64,000 bases of DNA from Pseudarthrobacter sp. GA104 (GCF_009741265.1 NZ_WOWL01000001.1:558001-622000); one strand, 5' to 3'. Shown: positions 54,802-63,937, counted from the stretch's first letter. The notes: generated from the letters alone by a model not told the origin. Numbers and translations are program-made.

Positions 54802-55161
54802 TCAGGGAGCGTGCCGGCCTGCGGAGCGGGGCGCCCCTGCCGGCGGGCCGCAATACCGTCCGACGGCGGCCTGCCGCAGCTCCTCCGCCCATGAGGCAAG
54901 CCGCTGGGCGGCCCGGACATAGTGGAACAGTTCCACCGGGGTCAGTGCGTCAAGGTCCGCTTCCGCGAGGCGGCGGGCCAGCTCGGGACCCTCGGGCTGG
55001 GCTGCAAGGCTGATGCCTTCCTGCTCCCATTCGACATCCTCGGGCGGCCGGCCCGCCACCAGCTGGCGGAAGAGGAAGTCAACAACCCCTGGACTCATGG
55101 CCTTCATGAGCCCTGCATTGCCGGACTCATGGGCGGGAATTCCGGATGATGGAGTGTGCAT
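54802..55161 (-). CDS. SOS-controlled 119-aa protein, possibly DUF222-like
   Basis: A 119-aa mostly helical, acidic protein. The stretch from DALTPVELFHYVRAAQRLAS into WAEELRQAAVGRY resembles the N-terminal helices of DUF222 proteins, which in actinobacteria are often fused to HNH nucleases; here the protein ends soon after, in a Pro/Ala/Arg tail. So it may be a truncated relative or a small stand-alone form. The resemblance is by eye only. ATG 55161 is used; an ATG three codons upstream is also possible. Its promoter has a near-perfect SOS box in the spacer. Confidence 0.7.
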   Translation of the reverse strand: MHTPSSGIPAHESGNAGLMKAMSPGVVDFLFRQLVAGRPPEDVEWEQEGISLAAQPEGPELARRLAEADLDALTPVELFHYVRAAQRLASWAEELRQAAVGRYCGPPAGAPRSAGRHAP

Positions 55162-55166
55162 GCAGC

Positions 55167-55196
55167 CCATATTATTCGAACACATATTCGAATACA
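55167..55196 (-). promoter_or_regulatory. SOS promoter between the 119-aa gene and DUF418 gene
   Basis: On the minus strand, -35 TTGTAT, a 17-base spacer and -10 TAATAT. The spacer contains the SOS box TCGAATATGTGTTCGA (plus 55176-55191), one mismatch from consensus. The -10 ends five to six bases before the ATG of the 119-aa gene. The same site is 54 bases upstream of the divergent DUF418 start and could affect it too. Confidence 0.8.
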
Positions 55197-55245
55197 AGGA
55201 GTTTCCTGACAGCTCCGGCACAGCCAAATATGAGACGATCTGGTC

Positions 55246-56480
55246 ATGACGTCCCGTACCCCGGCAAGAACGTCCCGCAAGACTGCCGGGCGGCCCGTTA
55301 CGGCGCGGCTCCACGGCATCGACGCTGCCCGTGGCCTGGCTTTGCTGGGCATGATGGCCACCCACCTGCTTCCCACCTTCGAGTCGAACGCGGACCTGAC
55401 CCCCACCTGGATTGGCCTCACCTTCTCGGGCCGGGCTGCGGCACTGTTTGCGGTACTTGCGGGGGTGGGCCTGGCCTTGTCCACCGGAAAGCACAAGCCA
55501 TTGCAGGGCCCTGACCTGGCCGCCGCCCGCCGCGGCGTTGCCCTGCGCGCCCTGGTGATTGCCGCCGTCGGACTTTCCCTGGGCGGGCTGGAGGTGAACC
55601 TGGCCATCATCCTGGTCCACTACGCGGTGCTGTTCCTGTGTGTCCTGCCTTTCCTGGGAATGGCGCTGAAGCAGCTCTGCGCCTGGGCCGGCGGCTGGGT
55701 CCTGGGGTCACCGGTGCTGGCATACCTGCTGCGCCCGTGGCTCCTCGCCGCCCAACCGCCGATGCAGCTGGGCCACAACCCCTCCTGGGAGGACCTCTCG
55801 ACACCGGCAAGCCTGCTGGCGGACCTGTTCTTCACCGGCTACTACCCTGTGTTCCAGTGGCTTTCATACCTGCTCGTCGGACTCATCGTGGGCAGGCTGG
55901 TGCTGGGCAGGGCAATGGTCCCGGTGGTGCTGCTGGTAGGGGGCACTATCGTCGCAGTCCTGGCCAAGACCCTGGGTGTTACGGCAATGGAAAGCTGGGG
56001 CGGCCGGGCTGCACTGGAGGAGCTGCTGAATTCTCCGGGGTATCCACTGGAGAGCATCCTGCAGGTGAACTTGACGGGTATCCCCAGGAGGGGTCCTGGT
56101 GGTGGCTGGCGTCCGCCGCACCGCACTCGGCCACCACCTTGGACCTGCTGCACACGTCGGGCGTGGCTGGGGCGGTCATCGGGGCATGCCTGCTGCTGGG
56201 CCGGCTGGCCGAGTGGGTGGACCTGGACCTGCTGCTGCCGCTGCGCGGTGCGGGAGCGATGACCCTGAGCCTCTACGCAGTCCACGTCTGGGTGGTCTCC
56301 GGTTTCTACCTCAAACCGCTGCCGGCCGGCTGGACGGAGGACGGAATGTACTTCGCTCATGCCGCCACCGCAGTAATTGTGGGCATGGTGTTCGTGCTGC
56401 TGAAGTGGCGGGGGCCGCTGGAATGGCTGGGACATGCCGCGAACCGGGCGGGCCGGGGCGAGCCGCGGTCCATCCGCTAG
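55246..56480 (+). pseudogene. DUF418-family membrane protein, frameshifted
   Basis: A multi-pass membrane protein (about 410 aa if repaired). The first frame runs from MTSRTPARTSRKT through GIDAARGLALLGMMATHLLP and nine or so helices to LESILQVNLTGIP. Then the sensible reading moves to the minus-one frame (GSWWWLASAAPHSATTLDLL onwards, ending at 56480) with the DUF418 C-terminal domain (GAGAMTLSLYAVHV). The break is in the CCCC run at 56082-56085; one more C restores a single frame. Function of DUF418 proteins is not established. Real inactivation or sequence error cannot be separated here. Confidence 0.82.
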
Positions 56481-56508
56481 CTGTGCTCAGCACTAGCTGT
56501 GCTCAACA
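56477..56508. repeat. 16-bp tandem duplication at the DUF418 stop
   Basis: CTAGCTGTGCTCAGCA at 56477-56492 is repeated as CTAGCTGTGCTCAACA at 56493-56508, one mismatch. The first copy includes the stop codon. It is a simple local duplication. Confidence 0.8.
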
Positions 56509-56535
56509 AGCGGGCACCGGGCGGTCGGGGGGCTC

Positions 56536-57015
56536 CTAGGCGGGAACGTTCCCGCGGAAAAGCTTGATGGCGTCCCGCATGGAAGCGCGGGCGCGTTTCC
56601 GGTCGCCGGCGGCGTCATAGGCGCAGCTCAGGCGGAACCAGGAGCGCCAGTCATCCGGAGCCGCCTCAGCCTCGGAACGGTACTTCTCGAACTCGGCATC
56701 CGCGGCTGTCCGGACGATCCGGCCGGCCGGCGTGCGGGGCAGCTCGTCCACCGGCAGTCCGCCCTCCGCCTCCAGGACCTTGGCCATCTGCTCCGTGCGG
56801 GCACCGAACATCAGCTCCCGGATCAGGGCCCATGCACCGATGGCGGGCAGCACCAGGTACGCCGCACCGATAGCCTGCGCCGCGAGGTTGCTGTCCGTCA
56901 GCAGGAGGATGGAACGCTGGAAGGACACCACCAGGTAGAAGACCAGCAGCAGGGTTACTGCCCCCACCCAGATCTTGGTGCGGTTCTTCCGGAAGCCGGC
57001 CAGCAGCCCGTCCAT
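56536..57015 (-). CDS. Small membrane protein with TPR-like C-terminus
   Basis: A 159-aa protein with two membrane helices (about 15-32 and 45-67) and a cytosolic C-terminal part, DDWRSWFRLSCAYDAAGDRK and RARASMRDAIKLF, that looks like one tetratricopeptide repeat. Function unknown. Its ATG is three bases after the dapB stop, so it is co-transcribed with dapB. Confidence 0.82.
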   Translation of the reverse strand: MDGLLAGFRKNRTKIWVGAVTLLLVFYLVVSFQRSILLLTDSNLAAQAIGAAYLVLPAIGAWALIRELMFGARTEQMAKVLEAEGGLPVDELPRTPAGRIVRTAADAEFEKYRSEAEAAPDDWRSWFRLSCAYDAAGDRKRARASMRDAIKLFRGNVPA

Positions 57016-57018
57016 GGC

Positions 57019-57789
57019 CTAGAGCCCCAGGTCCAGGTAGCCGTCCAGGCCTACGGTCAGTCCGGGGTGTGTCGCCACGTTGCGGACGCCCAGCAGGACG
57101 CCGGGCATGAAGGAGGCGCGGTCGAACGAATCGTGGCGCAGCGTCAGCTGCTCGCCGGAACCGCCCAGCAGGACTTCCTGGTGCGCCACCAACCCCCGGA
57201 GGCGCACGCTGTGGACCCTTACGCCGTCAACGTCGCAGCCCCGTGCTCCGGCCAGTTCGCTGGTGGTGGCGTCCGGGCTGGGCGGCACCTGCGCAGCAGC
57301 GCGTTCGGCGGCGATGAGCTGGGCGGTGCGGACCGCCGTGCCCGAGGGTGCGTCCACTTTGTCCGGGTGGTGGAGCTCGATGATCTCGACTGATTCGAAG
57401 TACTTGGCGGCCTTGGCGGCGAAGGCGGAGGCCAGCACCGATCCGAGGGCGAAGTTCGGGGCGATCAGGACACCTGTCTCCGGATGGCCGGCCAGCAGGC
57501 TTTCCAGCGCGGACAGCCTGGCCGCGTCCCAGCCGGTGGTTCCCACAACAGCGTGGATGCCGTGTTCGACGGCGAACCGGACGTTCGCTTCGGTGCTTTC
57601 CGGAACCGTCAGGTCCACCACGAACCGGGCACCGGCAGCCGTGATCTGGTCCAGCGAATCGCCGCGTCCCAGGGCCGCCACCAGCTTCATGTCCGGTGCG
57701 GCTTTAATGGCTTTTACGGCTTCGGCGCCCATGCGCCCGTTCGCGCCCAGCACGGCAACGGGCAAGGGAGCAGGGAGTTGTTCGGTCAT
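57019..57789 (-). CDS. dapB: 4-hydroxy-tetrahydrodipicolinate reductase
   Basis: NAD(P)H-dependent second step of the diaminopimelate pathway. The 256-aa protein has the cofactor loop VLGANGRMGAEAV, VVGTTGW, and the catalytic ELHHPDKVDAPSGTA motif. I use ATG 57789; upstream codons in frame are not family-like. It is followed by the small membrane protein gene. Confidence 0.95.
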   Translation of the reverse strand: MTEQLPAPLPVAVLGANGRMGAEAVKAIKAAPDMKLVAALGRGDSLDQITAAGARFVVDLTVPESTEANVRFAVEHGIHAVVGTTGWDAARLSALESLLAGHPETGVLIAPNFALGSVLASAFAAKAAKYFESVEIIELHHPDKVDAPSGTAVRTAQLIAAERAAAQVPPSPDATTSELAGARGCDVDGVRVHSVRLRGLVAHQEVLLGGSGEQLTLRHDSFDRASFMPGVLLGVRNVATHPGLTVGLDGYLDLGL

Positions 57790-57885
57790 GCCGTTAAGCC
57801 TACCGGTGGGCCCGCGCCGCACAGGCACCAGGGACTGTGCGTTACCTCGCAGGAAGCATGGTGCCGGCCGGCACCAGCGGACGCC

Positions 57886-58359
57886 TCAGCTGCCGGCGCC
57901 GACCCACTCCACCGTGCCGTCAGTAAAGAACTGTTCCTTCCAGATGGGCACCTGTTCCTTGATCCGGTCCACCAGCTCAGAGCACACGGCGAAGGCCTGG
58001 CCCCGGTGGGCTGCGGACACCGCGCACACCAGCGCGGGATCGCCGATCTCCAGCATGCCGATCCGGTGCGCCGCCCAAATCCGCACCGGCTGCGGGGGCA
58101 CGCTGCTGTCTACGCTTCCGGCGGCCTGTTCCCCGGCAAGGCGTGCGACGACGTCGGCCATCACCTGGTGTGCCGTGGGATGCGCGCTGTAGCTGAGCCG
58201 CTCAACCGGCTTGCCGCCGTCGTGGTTCCGCACCACGCCGCTGAAGCTGACCACTGCCCCCGCGGTGTCGCTCTCCACCGCCGCGATGGCCTGGTCAACG
58301 GAGATTGGCTCCGCGCTCAGGACGGCGTTGACTACCTCGAAAACTGCTTCAGTGCCCAT
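57886..58359 (-). CDS. moaE: Molybdopterin synthase catalytic subunit MoaE
   Basis: Large subunit of molybdopterin synthase; with MoaD it puts two sulfurs into cyclic pyranopterin phosphate. The 157-aa protein has GAVVSFSGVVRNHDGGK, IWAAHRIGMLEIGD and the catalytic VPIWKEQFFTDG with the essential lysine. The ATG overlaps the mog stop by 11 bases. Confidence 0.94.
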   Translation of the reverse strand: MGTEAVFEVVNAVLSAEPISVDQAIAAVESDTAGAVVSFSGVVRNHDGGKPVERLSYSAHPTAHQVMADVVARLAGEQAAGSVDSSVPPQPVRIWAAHRIGMLEIGDPALVCAVSAAHRGQAFAVCSELVDRIKEQVPIWKEQFFTDGTVEWVGAGS

Positions 58360-58879
58360 GTCCGCCTTCCAGCTGGTCGCAGAGGTGCCCGATCACCGGG
58401 TCCAGGACGGTGAGTCCGTCCATGACCCCTTTGGGTGATCCGGGCAGGTTGATGATGAAGGTACTGCCGGCCGCGCCGGCATAGCCGCGGCTCAGGGCCG
58501 CCAGCGGGGTCTTCGCGGCACCGGCGCGGCGCACTGCCTCCATGATGCCGGGAATCTCGCGGTCCAGCAGCGGAAGGGTGACGTCCGGGGTGCGGTCGTC
58601 CGGGCTGAGGCCTGTCCCGCCGCTGGTGATGACGACGGCGGGGTGCTGGGTGAGGAGCGCGCGGATGGCTGCGCCCACGGGCTCGCCGTCGGGGACCACC
58701 ATGGCCGGGAACACGTCGAAGCCGTGTTCGGTCAGCCAGTCCGTGATCACGGGGCCGGTTTCGTCGTCGTAGATGCCGGCCGCAGCGCGGGTGGAGGCGA
58801 TCACGACGCCGGCCTTCCGGCCCTGCACGTCGCCGTGCCGGTGCGGCTCGGGGGCATTGATGGTGCCGGGAGTAGTCAC
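58349..58879 (-). CDS. mog: MogA/MoaB-type molybdopterin adenylyltransferase
   Basis: Adenylates molybdopterin before molybdenum insertion. The 176-aa protein has [18 protein letters not shown] (substrate loop) and [16 protein letters not shown]. The GTG start at 58879 overlaps the moaC stop by four bases; a long open upstream frame is out-of-frame moaC. MogA and MoaB cannot be separated by eye, and both types do this step in different bacteria. Confidence 0.92.
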   Translation of the reverse strand: MTTPGTINAPEPHRHGDVQGRKAGVVIASTRAAAGIYDDETGPVITDWLTEHGFDVFPAMVVPDGEPVGAAIRALLTQHPAVVITSGGTGLSPDDRTPDVTLPLLDREIPGIMEAVRRAGAAKTPLAALSRGYAGAAGSTFIINLPGSPKGVMDGLTVLDPVIGHLCDQLEGGHGH

Positions 58880-59370
58880 AGTGCCCAGTCCCCGCTCTTG
58901 CCGCCGCTCTTGGCCAGCACCTTGATGTCGGTCAGGACAGCGTGCTTGTCCACGGCCTTGATCATGTCGTAAACGCTCAGCGCCGCAACGGAGACTGCCG
59001 TGAGGGCTTCCATCTCCACGCCGGTGACGCCGCGGGTCTTCACGGTGGCGAGGATCGAAACCGTCGCGGCGCCAAGTTCGAAGTCCACGGTGACCTTGGA
59101 CAGCGGCAGCGGATGGCACAGCGGTATCAGTTCCGGGGTCTTCTTGGCCGCCATGATCCCGGCAACCCGTGCCACGGCCAGGGCGTCCCCCTTGGGCAGT
59201 CCGCCCGAGCCGAGCAGGTCCATCACCTCCGAGGTGGTGTGGACCGTGGCGGTGGCGGTGGCCTCGCGGGTGGTTTCGGCTTTGGCGGACACGTCCACCA
59301 TCTGGGCGCTGCCGTCCTGGCGCAGGTGCGTCAGCGCGGCCGGGGTTTGTTCTGCATTCACAGCATCCAT
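58876..59370 (-). CDS. moaC: Cyclic pyranopterin monophosphate synthase MoaC
   Basis: Converts the MoaA product to cyclic pyranopterin monophosphate. The 164-aa protein has [31 protein letters not shown] and the catalytic [20 protein letters not shown] region with lysine in DMIKAVDK. The ATG at 59370 overlaps the moeA end by 13 bases. Confidence 0.95.
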   Translation of the reverse strand: MDAVNAEQTPAALTHLRQDGSAQMVDVSAKAETTREATATATVHTTSEVMDLLGSGGLPKGDALAVARVAGIMAAKKTPELIPLCHPLPLSKVTVDFELGAATVSILATVKTRGVTGVEMEALTAVSVAALSVYDMIKAVDKHAVLTDIKVLAKSGGKSGDWAL

Positions 59371-60634
59371 ACTTCCACCTCCGCACCGGCCGCGAGCGCG
59401 GCCACTCCTTCGGGGACGTGAACCAGCACGTTGGAACCCGCGAGCGCGTGCATCAGGTGTGAGCTTTCCCCGCCCTGCAGCTCCACCGTCCCGTCGGACT
59501 GCAACGTTCCCCGGCGGACCTGGTGCTTGTGTTCGGGAGACGTGAGCGGGTGCGCGAGGCGGGCGCGGAGGGGCAGGCGGGGTGCGGGCGTTCCCAGCAA
59601 ACCCGCAAGCACCGGGCGGAGGAATATCTCGAAGGACACCAGGCAGCTGACAGGGTTGCCGGGGAAGCCCAGGAAGGGACGCCCGTCGAAGCTGCCGATC
59701 CCCTGCGGGCCCCCGGCTGCATTGCCACATGGAGGAACTCCACCGGCTGGTTCTCCATGGCCTGCCGGACTACCTCGTAGGCACCCTTGCTGACCCCTCC
59801 GGTGGTGACGATCAGGTCCGCCGCGCTGCCTTCGGCCCGCAGCAGCGCCCGCAGCGCGTCCGGGTTGTCCGTGGCAATGCCTGCCCGCCGGACCACCAGC
59901 CCCGCCTGCGTCATGGCCGCTTCCAGCAGGGTGCCATTGGAGTCGTAGATCTTGCCGGCGGGGAGCTCCTGGCCGGGCTCCACCACCTCGTCGCCCGTGG
60001 TCACCAGCAGGACCGTCACAGCCTTGTAGACCGTCACGTCCGGGATCCCCAGTGCCGCCAACAGTCCCAGCTGGGCCGGCCCCAGGAAAGTACCGGCTGC
60101 CAAGGCCGTCTCCCCGGCGAGGACGTCGCTGCCTGCTGCGCGCACAAACGTTCCGGGCGCTGCCGGGGGCAGACGCACCGTTGCTTGTTCCGCTGACTGC
60201 GCGGCGGGCGGCAGGAACCGGTCCGGAACGGCCCGCTCGATGGGGACGACGGCGTCGGCTCCGTCCGGGAGCATGGCTCCCGTCATGATCGGCGCGGCCA
60301 TGCCAGGCTTTAGTCCGTCCGGACTGGCACCGGCGGGGACGGGAGGCATAACACGCAGCTCTCCGCCGCCGTCGGGCAGGTCAGCGGAGCGGACGGCGTA
60401 GCCGTCCATCTGGGAGTTGGGGAAGGGCGGCAGGCTGATGGGAGCCGGGACGTCGCCGACCAGGCCCCGGCCCAGGGCCTCACGCAGCGGCAGGCGCTCC
60501 GTCCGCTCCGGTGACCGCAAGGGCCGCAACAGATCTTCGACGGCGGCCACATGGCCAGCCACGGACCGTGCGTGGTGCGGGGAACGGTGCAGTGCCTGGT
60601 CTACAGGCGTTCCATGCGGTTGCGGGCTGGTCAT
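59358..60634 (-). pseudogene. moeA: Molybdopterin molybdotransferase MoeA, frameshifted
   Basis: MoeA inserts molybdenum into adenylated molybdopterin. The first frame (ATG 60634) covers PPFPNSQMDGYAVR, MTGAMLPDGADAVVP and [15 protein letters not shown], then departs after FLHVAMQPG. The natural continuation [20 protein letters not shown] and domain IV follow in the other frame to 59358. The break is the five-C run at 59710-59714 on the plus strand; one more base makes a complete protein of about 425 aa with the family sequence PGGPQG. Since neighbours are intact, a sequencing error in the homopolymer is at least as likely as inactivation. Confidence 0.9.
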
Positions 60635-60657
60635 GGTTCCGCCTTCAGTGTCAGCCT

Positions 60658-62355
60658 TCAGGGTTTCACGTCCACTCTAATGGTGTGGAGCCCGGTGGCT
60701 CCGTTGGGGGCGGCAGGGCGGCTCTGCTCGTCCTGGACATTGCCGGAAAGGTCCGTTGCCCTGACCTGGATTTCGTATTGCCCTTCCGTCAGGTCCAATC
60801 CCAGCTTCCACTGGTACCAGGTGTCCCGGGAGATTCCTTCCGCCAGTTCAGCTTGCTGCCACGCGCCCCGGTTCACCCTCAGCTCCACCTTCCCGATGCC
60901 GGTGTGCTGCGCCCAGGCCACGCCTCCGAACAGCACCCTTCCCGCCTTCACGGGGCGCCCGCCACGCGGCACATCGATCCTCGAGGAGGTCTTGATGGGA
61001 CCCCGTTCCGACCAGCCTCGGGGTGTCCAGTAGGCGACGTCATCCGCGAACCTGGTGACCTTGAGTTGGGTGACCCATTTGGTGGCGGAGACGTAGCCGT
61101 AAAGTCCGGGCACCACCAGCCGCACGGGAAAGCCGTGCTCAAGGGGCAGCGGCTCGCCGTTCATTCCAATGGCGAGCAGCGCATCCCTGCCGTCGCTGAG
61201 CACCTCAAGGGGCGTTCCTGCGGTCCAGCCGTCGGCGCTCCTTGACAGGACCATGTCCGCGCCGGGCCGGGGGCCTGCCAGTGCGAGGAGCTCGCGGACC
61301 GGCCAGCCGAGCCAGCGCGCATTGCCGATAAGGTCGCCGCCCACGCTGTTGGACACGCAGGCGAGGGTGACATGGCGTTCAACCAGGGGTTTGGCCAGGA
61401 GATCGGCGAAGGACAGCTCAACCTCCCTGTCCACCATTCCCGTGACCCTCAGGACCCAGGTGGCGGGATCGACGGCGGGAACGGACAGTGCGGTATCGAT
61501 GCGGTAAAAGTCGGCATTCGGGGTGACCAGCGGGGTGATGTCCTCGACTCCAGCCTCGGCAGTTGCCGGTATGGCCGGAGCCGCTGACGCGGGAGCCGGC
61601 AGGGCCACGCGGCCCCGGGCCTCGCTGACGACGGCGGCGGCACCGCGCCAGGCTGCCGCGAGCACGCCGCCGACTGCCGTGAATGCGGCTCCCCCGGCCA
61701 AAGCCTGCAGGAAGCGGCGGCGGGCCGGGGCGGGAGTTGCTAAGGCGGCGGTCGGGGTTGGGGCGGGCGTCGCGGCTGGGTCGGGCTCCGCTGCCTGGCT
61801 CCCCCACTCCTGAAGCATGCGGACCAGGAACCGAAGCAGGACGACCGCCACGACGGCGGTGAACACCGCCAGGCTCATTGCGTTGACATTGGCCTGGGCA
61901 CGGGTCAGGACGGCCGCAAGGCCGGCCAGGCCAAAGACGCCAACCACGGCGGCGCCGGCGTAGCGCCGCCGGTCCTCCACGACCCCTGCCAGCACCGCGA
62001 ATCCGGCGATGACCAGCGCCATGCCCGCCAGGAGGGCAACTTTGTCCGCTGTCCCGAACACTGCCACAGCCCAGTCCTTGACACCGGGAGGAACGGCATC
62101 GATGACGGCACCGCCCACAGCAGTCACAGGTGACAGCGACGGACTGAACACCGCTGCCAAGAGTTCCCCCAGGACCAGGGCGCTGCCCACCGCGACCGCA
62201 CCCGCCGCGGCTGCCAGCCACGCGCGGCGCCGTAGCGCTTGCCCATGCCCACTCCGCTGCTCGCGCCCACGTCCATGCCGCAGGGAAGGCGCCGGGCGCT
62301 CCGGAAGCCGTGTCCCGCCGTCGTGCGTTGCCTGCCCGGGCTGGGAGCTGTCCAC
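60658..62355 (-). CDS. Membrane-anchored sulfite-oxidase-like molybdoenzyme
   Basis: A 565-aa protein: four membrane helices (about 45-190), a linker rich in Ala/Pro/Thr, a fifth hydrophobic stretch starting ARRRFLQALAGG (about 222-245), then a sulfite-oxidase-fold domain. The molybdenum-ligand cysteine is in TLACVSNSVGGDLIGNARW; a dimerisation domain follows (WAQHTGIGKVELRVNRG, WYQWKLGLDL). The catalytic part should be outside the membrane. Substrate unknown; sulfite or sulfoxide-like compounds are possible. GTG 62355 is chosen; TATGCT ends six bases before it, so leaderless. moeA follows 23 bases later. Confidence 0.88.
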   Translation of the reverse strand: MDSSQPGQATHDGGTRLPERPAPSLRHGRGREQRSGHGQALRRRAWLAAAAGAVAVGSALVLGELLAAVFSPSLSPVTAVGGAVIDAVPPGVKDWAVAVFGTADKVALLAGMALVIAGFAVLAGVVEDRRRYAGAAVVGVFGLAGLAAVLTRAQANVNAMSLAVFTAVVAVVLLRFLVRMLQEWGSQAAEPDPAATPAPTPTAALATPAPARRRFLQALAGGAAFTAVGGVLAAAWRGAAAVVSEARGRVALPAPASAAPAIPATAEAGVEDITPLVTPNADFYRIDTALSVPAVDPATWVLRVTGMVDREVELSFADLLAKPLVERHVTLACVSNSVGGDLIGNARWLGWPVRELLALAGPRPGADMVLSRSADGWTAGTPLEVLSDGRDALLAIGMNGEPLPLEHGFPVRLVVPGLYGYVSATKWVTQLKVTRFADDVAYWTPRGWSERGPIKTSSRIDVPRGGRPVKAGRVLFGGVAWAQHTGIGKVELRVNRGAWQQAELAEGISRDTWYQWKLGLDLTEGQYEIQVRATDLSGNVQDEQSRPAAPNGATGLHTIRVDVKP

Positions 62356-62472
62356 ATCTCCAGCATAGATTCGCCGGATACCCGCGTCCCCGTTGCCGGC
62401 CACACATTCTGTTTGCCCTGCCCGCACCGTCCCGGGTGTGATGCAGAGCCCATCGTGGCGTAGCCTGAATCC

Positions 62473-63606
62473 ATGAGTGTCCAGCTAGGCATGCCGCAGC
62501 CACGGGAGGAAGCGGGCGCAGCGCTGCCGTCCGTCCCGGCGGCCCGCCCCGCCGGCGCTGCTGCCGGACTCGTGGACCGGTACGGCCGCCGAGCCACGGA
62601 CATGAGGCTGTCCCTGACGGACAAATGCAATCTCCGCTGCACGTACTGCATGCCCGCCGAGGGTTTGGAATGGCTCGCCAAGCAGGCAGTGATGTCCGCG
62701 GAGGAAATCGTGCGGATCGTGCGGATCGGAGTGGACCAGCTGGGTGTGCGCGAATTGCGCCTGACCGGTGGCGAACCGCTGGTGCGGCACGACCTGGTTG
62801 ACATCATTGCCTCACTCCGCCGGAACCATCCCGGGCTGCCCATTTCAATGACCACCAACGGTGTGGGGCTGGCGAAGAAAGCCGCTGCATTGAAGGCGGC
62901 CGGCCTGACCCGGATCAACGTGTCCCTGGATTCGCTGCACGAGGAAACCTTCACCCAGCTGACCCGCCGGCCGTTCCTGGACCAGGTGCTGGCCGGGGTG
63001 GATGCCGCATGGGCGGCAGGTCTTGGCCCCGTCAAGCTCAACGCCGTCCTGATGCGCGGTATCAACGATGCCGAGGCGCCGTCATTGCTCGCATGGGCGC
63101 TGGAGCGCGGCTACGAGCTGCGGTTCATCGAGCAGATGCCGCTCGACGCAGACCATGGCTGGACGCGTCGGAACATGATCACGGCCGCCGAGATCCGTGG
63201 GCTGCTCTCGTCCGACTTTGTCCTCAGCCCCGACCCCCGCGCCCGTGACGGCGCCCCGGCGGAGCGCTTTGAAGTACGACGGCGGGAGGCCGGGTCTGTT
63301 TCCGACGTTTTGTCCGGCCCGGCCCTGGGCACGGTGGGGATCATCGCCTCCGTGACGGAACCGTTCTGTTCAGACTGCCGCCGGACCCGGATTACTGCCG
63401 AGGGCAAGATCATGAGCTGCCTCTTCTCCCGGGAAGAGATTGATTTGCTGGGGTTCCTGCGTTCGGGAGCCAGCGACGGCGAACTCGCCCAGCGCTGGCA
63501 GGACGCCATGTGGCTTAAGCCCAAAGCCCACGGAATGGACCACGTGGGACTCGATGCTCCGGACTTCGTCCAGCCGGACCGCAGCATGAGCGCCATCGGG
63601 GGCTGA
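62473..63606 (+). CDS. moaA: GTP 3',8-cyclase MoaA
   Basis: Radical SAM enzyme for the first step of molybdenum cofactor synthesis. The 377-aa protein has the N-terminal cluster motif CNLRCTYC (about 54-61), LTGGEPLVRHDL, a C-terminal second cluster (CSDCRRTRITAEGKIMSC) and the C-terminal GG that is essential in the family. An N-terminal extension of about 35 residues precedes the core. TAGCCT ends six bases before the ATG, fitting a leaderless transcript. It is divergent from the molybdoenzyme gene. Confidence 0.95.
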   Translation: MSVQLGMPQPREEAGAALPSVPAARPAGAAAGLVDRYGRRATDMRLSLTDKCNLRCTYCMPAEGLEWLAKQAVMSAEEIVRIVRIGVDQLGVRELRLTGGEPLVRHDLVDIIASLRRNHPGLPISMTTNGVGLAKKAAALKAAGLTRINVSLDSLHEETFTQLTRRPFLDQVLAGVDAAWAAGLGPVKLNAVLMRGINDAEAPSLLAWALERGYELRFIEQMPLDADHGWTRRNMITAAEIRGLLSSDFVLSPDPRARDGAPAERFEVRRREAGSVSDVLSGPALGTVGIIASVTEPFCSDCRRTRITAEGKIMSCLFSREEIDLLGFLRSGASDGELAQRWQDAMWLKPKAHGMDHVGLDAPDFVQPDRSMSAIGG

Positions 63607-63611
63607 AACTT

Positions 63612-63878
63612 TTGAACGTACGTTACTTCGCTGCCGCACGCGCTGCCTCCGGCGTCGAGGAAGAGCGCTTCAACCTGGCGGCGGGTTCCACTGTTGCGGA
63701 TCTCTTGGAGGCTGTCCTGGCAGTCGAGCGCCCTGAACCGCCCACCGGCACTCCTCCGCTGCCCCGCATCCTGTCCCGGAGCAGCTTCCTCCTCAATGAA
63801 GTCGCCGTGCGCGATCATTCGGTTGTGTTGAAGGCCGACGACGTAGTGGATGTGCTGCCTCCGTTCGCCGGGGGCTAG
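63612..63878 (+). CDS. moaD: Molybdopterin synthase sulfur carrier MoaD
   Basis: Ubiquitin-like small subunit of molybdopterin synthase whose C-terminal glycine is thiocarboxylated. The 88-aa protein begins MNVRYFAAARAASG and ends LPPFAGG with the diglycine. The TTG start is five bases after the moaA stop, so it is probably coupled. The adenylyl/sulfur transferase (MoeB-type) is not in the window. Confidence 0.93.
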   Translation: MNVRYFAAARAASGVEEERFNLAAGSTVADLLEAVLAVERPEPPTGTPPLPRILSRSSFLLNEVAVRDHSVVLKADDVVDVLPPFAGG

Positions 63879-63937
63879 GAGAGTTCTCCTCTGCTTGGCA
63901 CCCGCAAAATGTCAGACCCCCGTTAGAGGATGTTTCC

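Noticed and set aside
54712..54894. Short plus-strand frame upstream of dapA
   Set aside because: Opposes the tail of the SOS-controlled gene, no ribosome site, Pro/Ser/Gly-rich translation.
62356..62472. Molybdenum cofactor riboswitch before moaA
   Set aside because: Only 117 bases separate the divergent starts, both appear leaderless, and no Moco-aptamer structure is evident.
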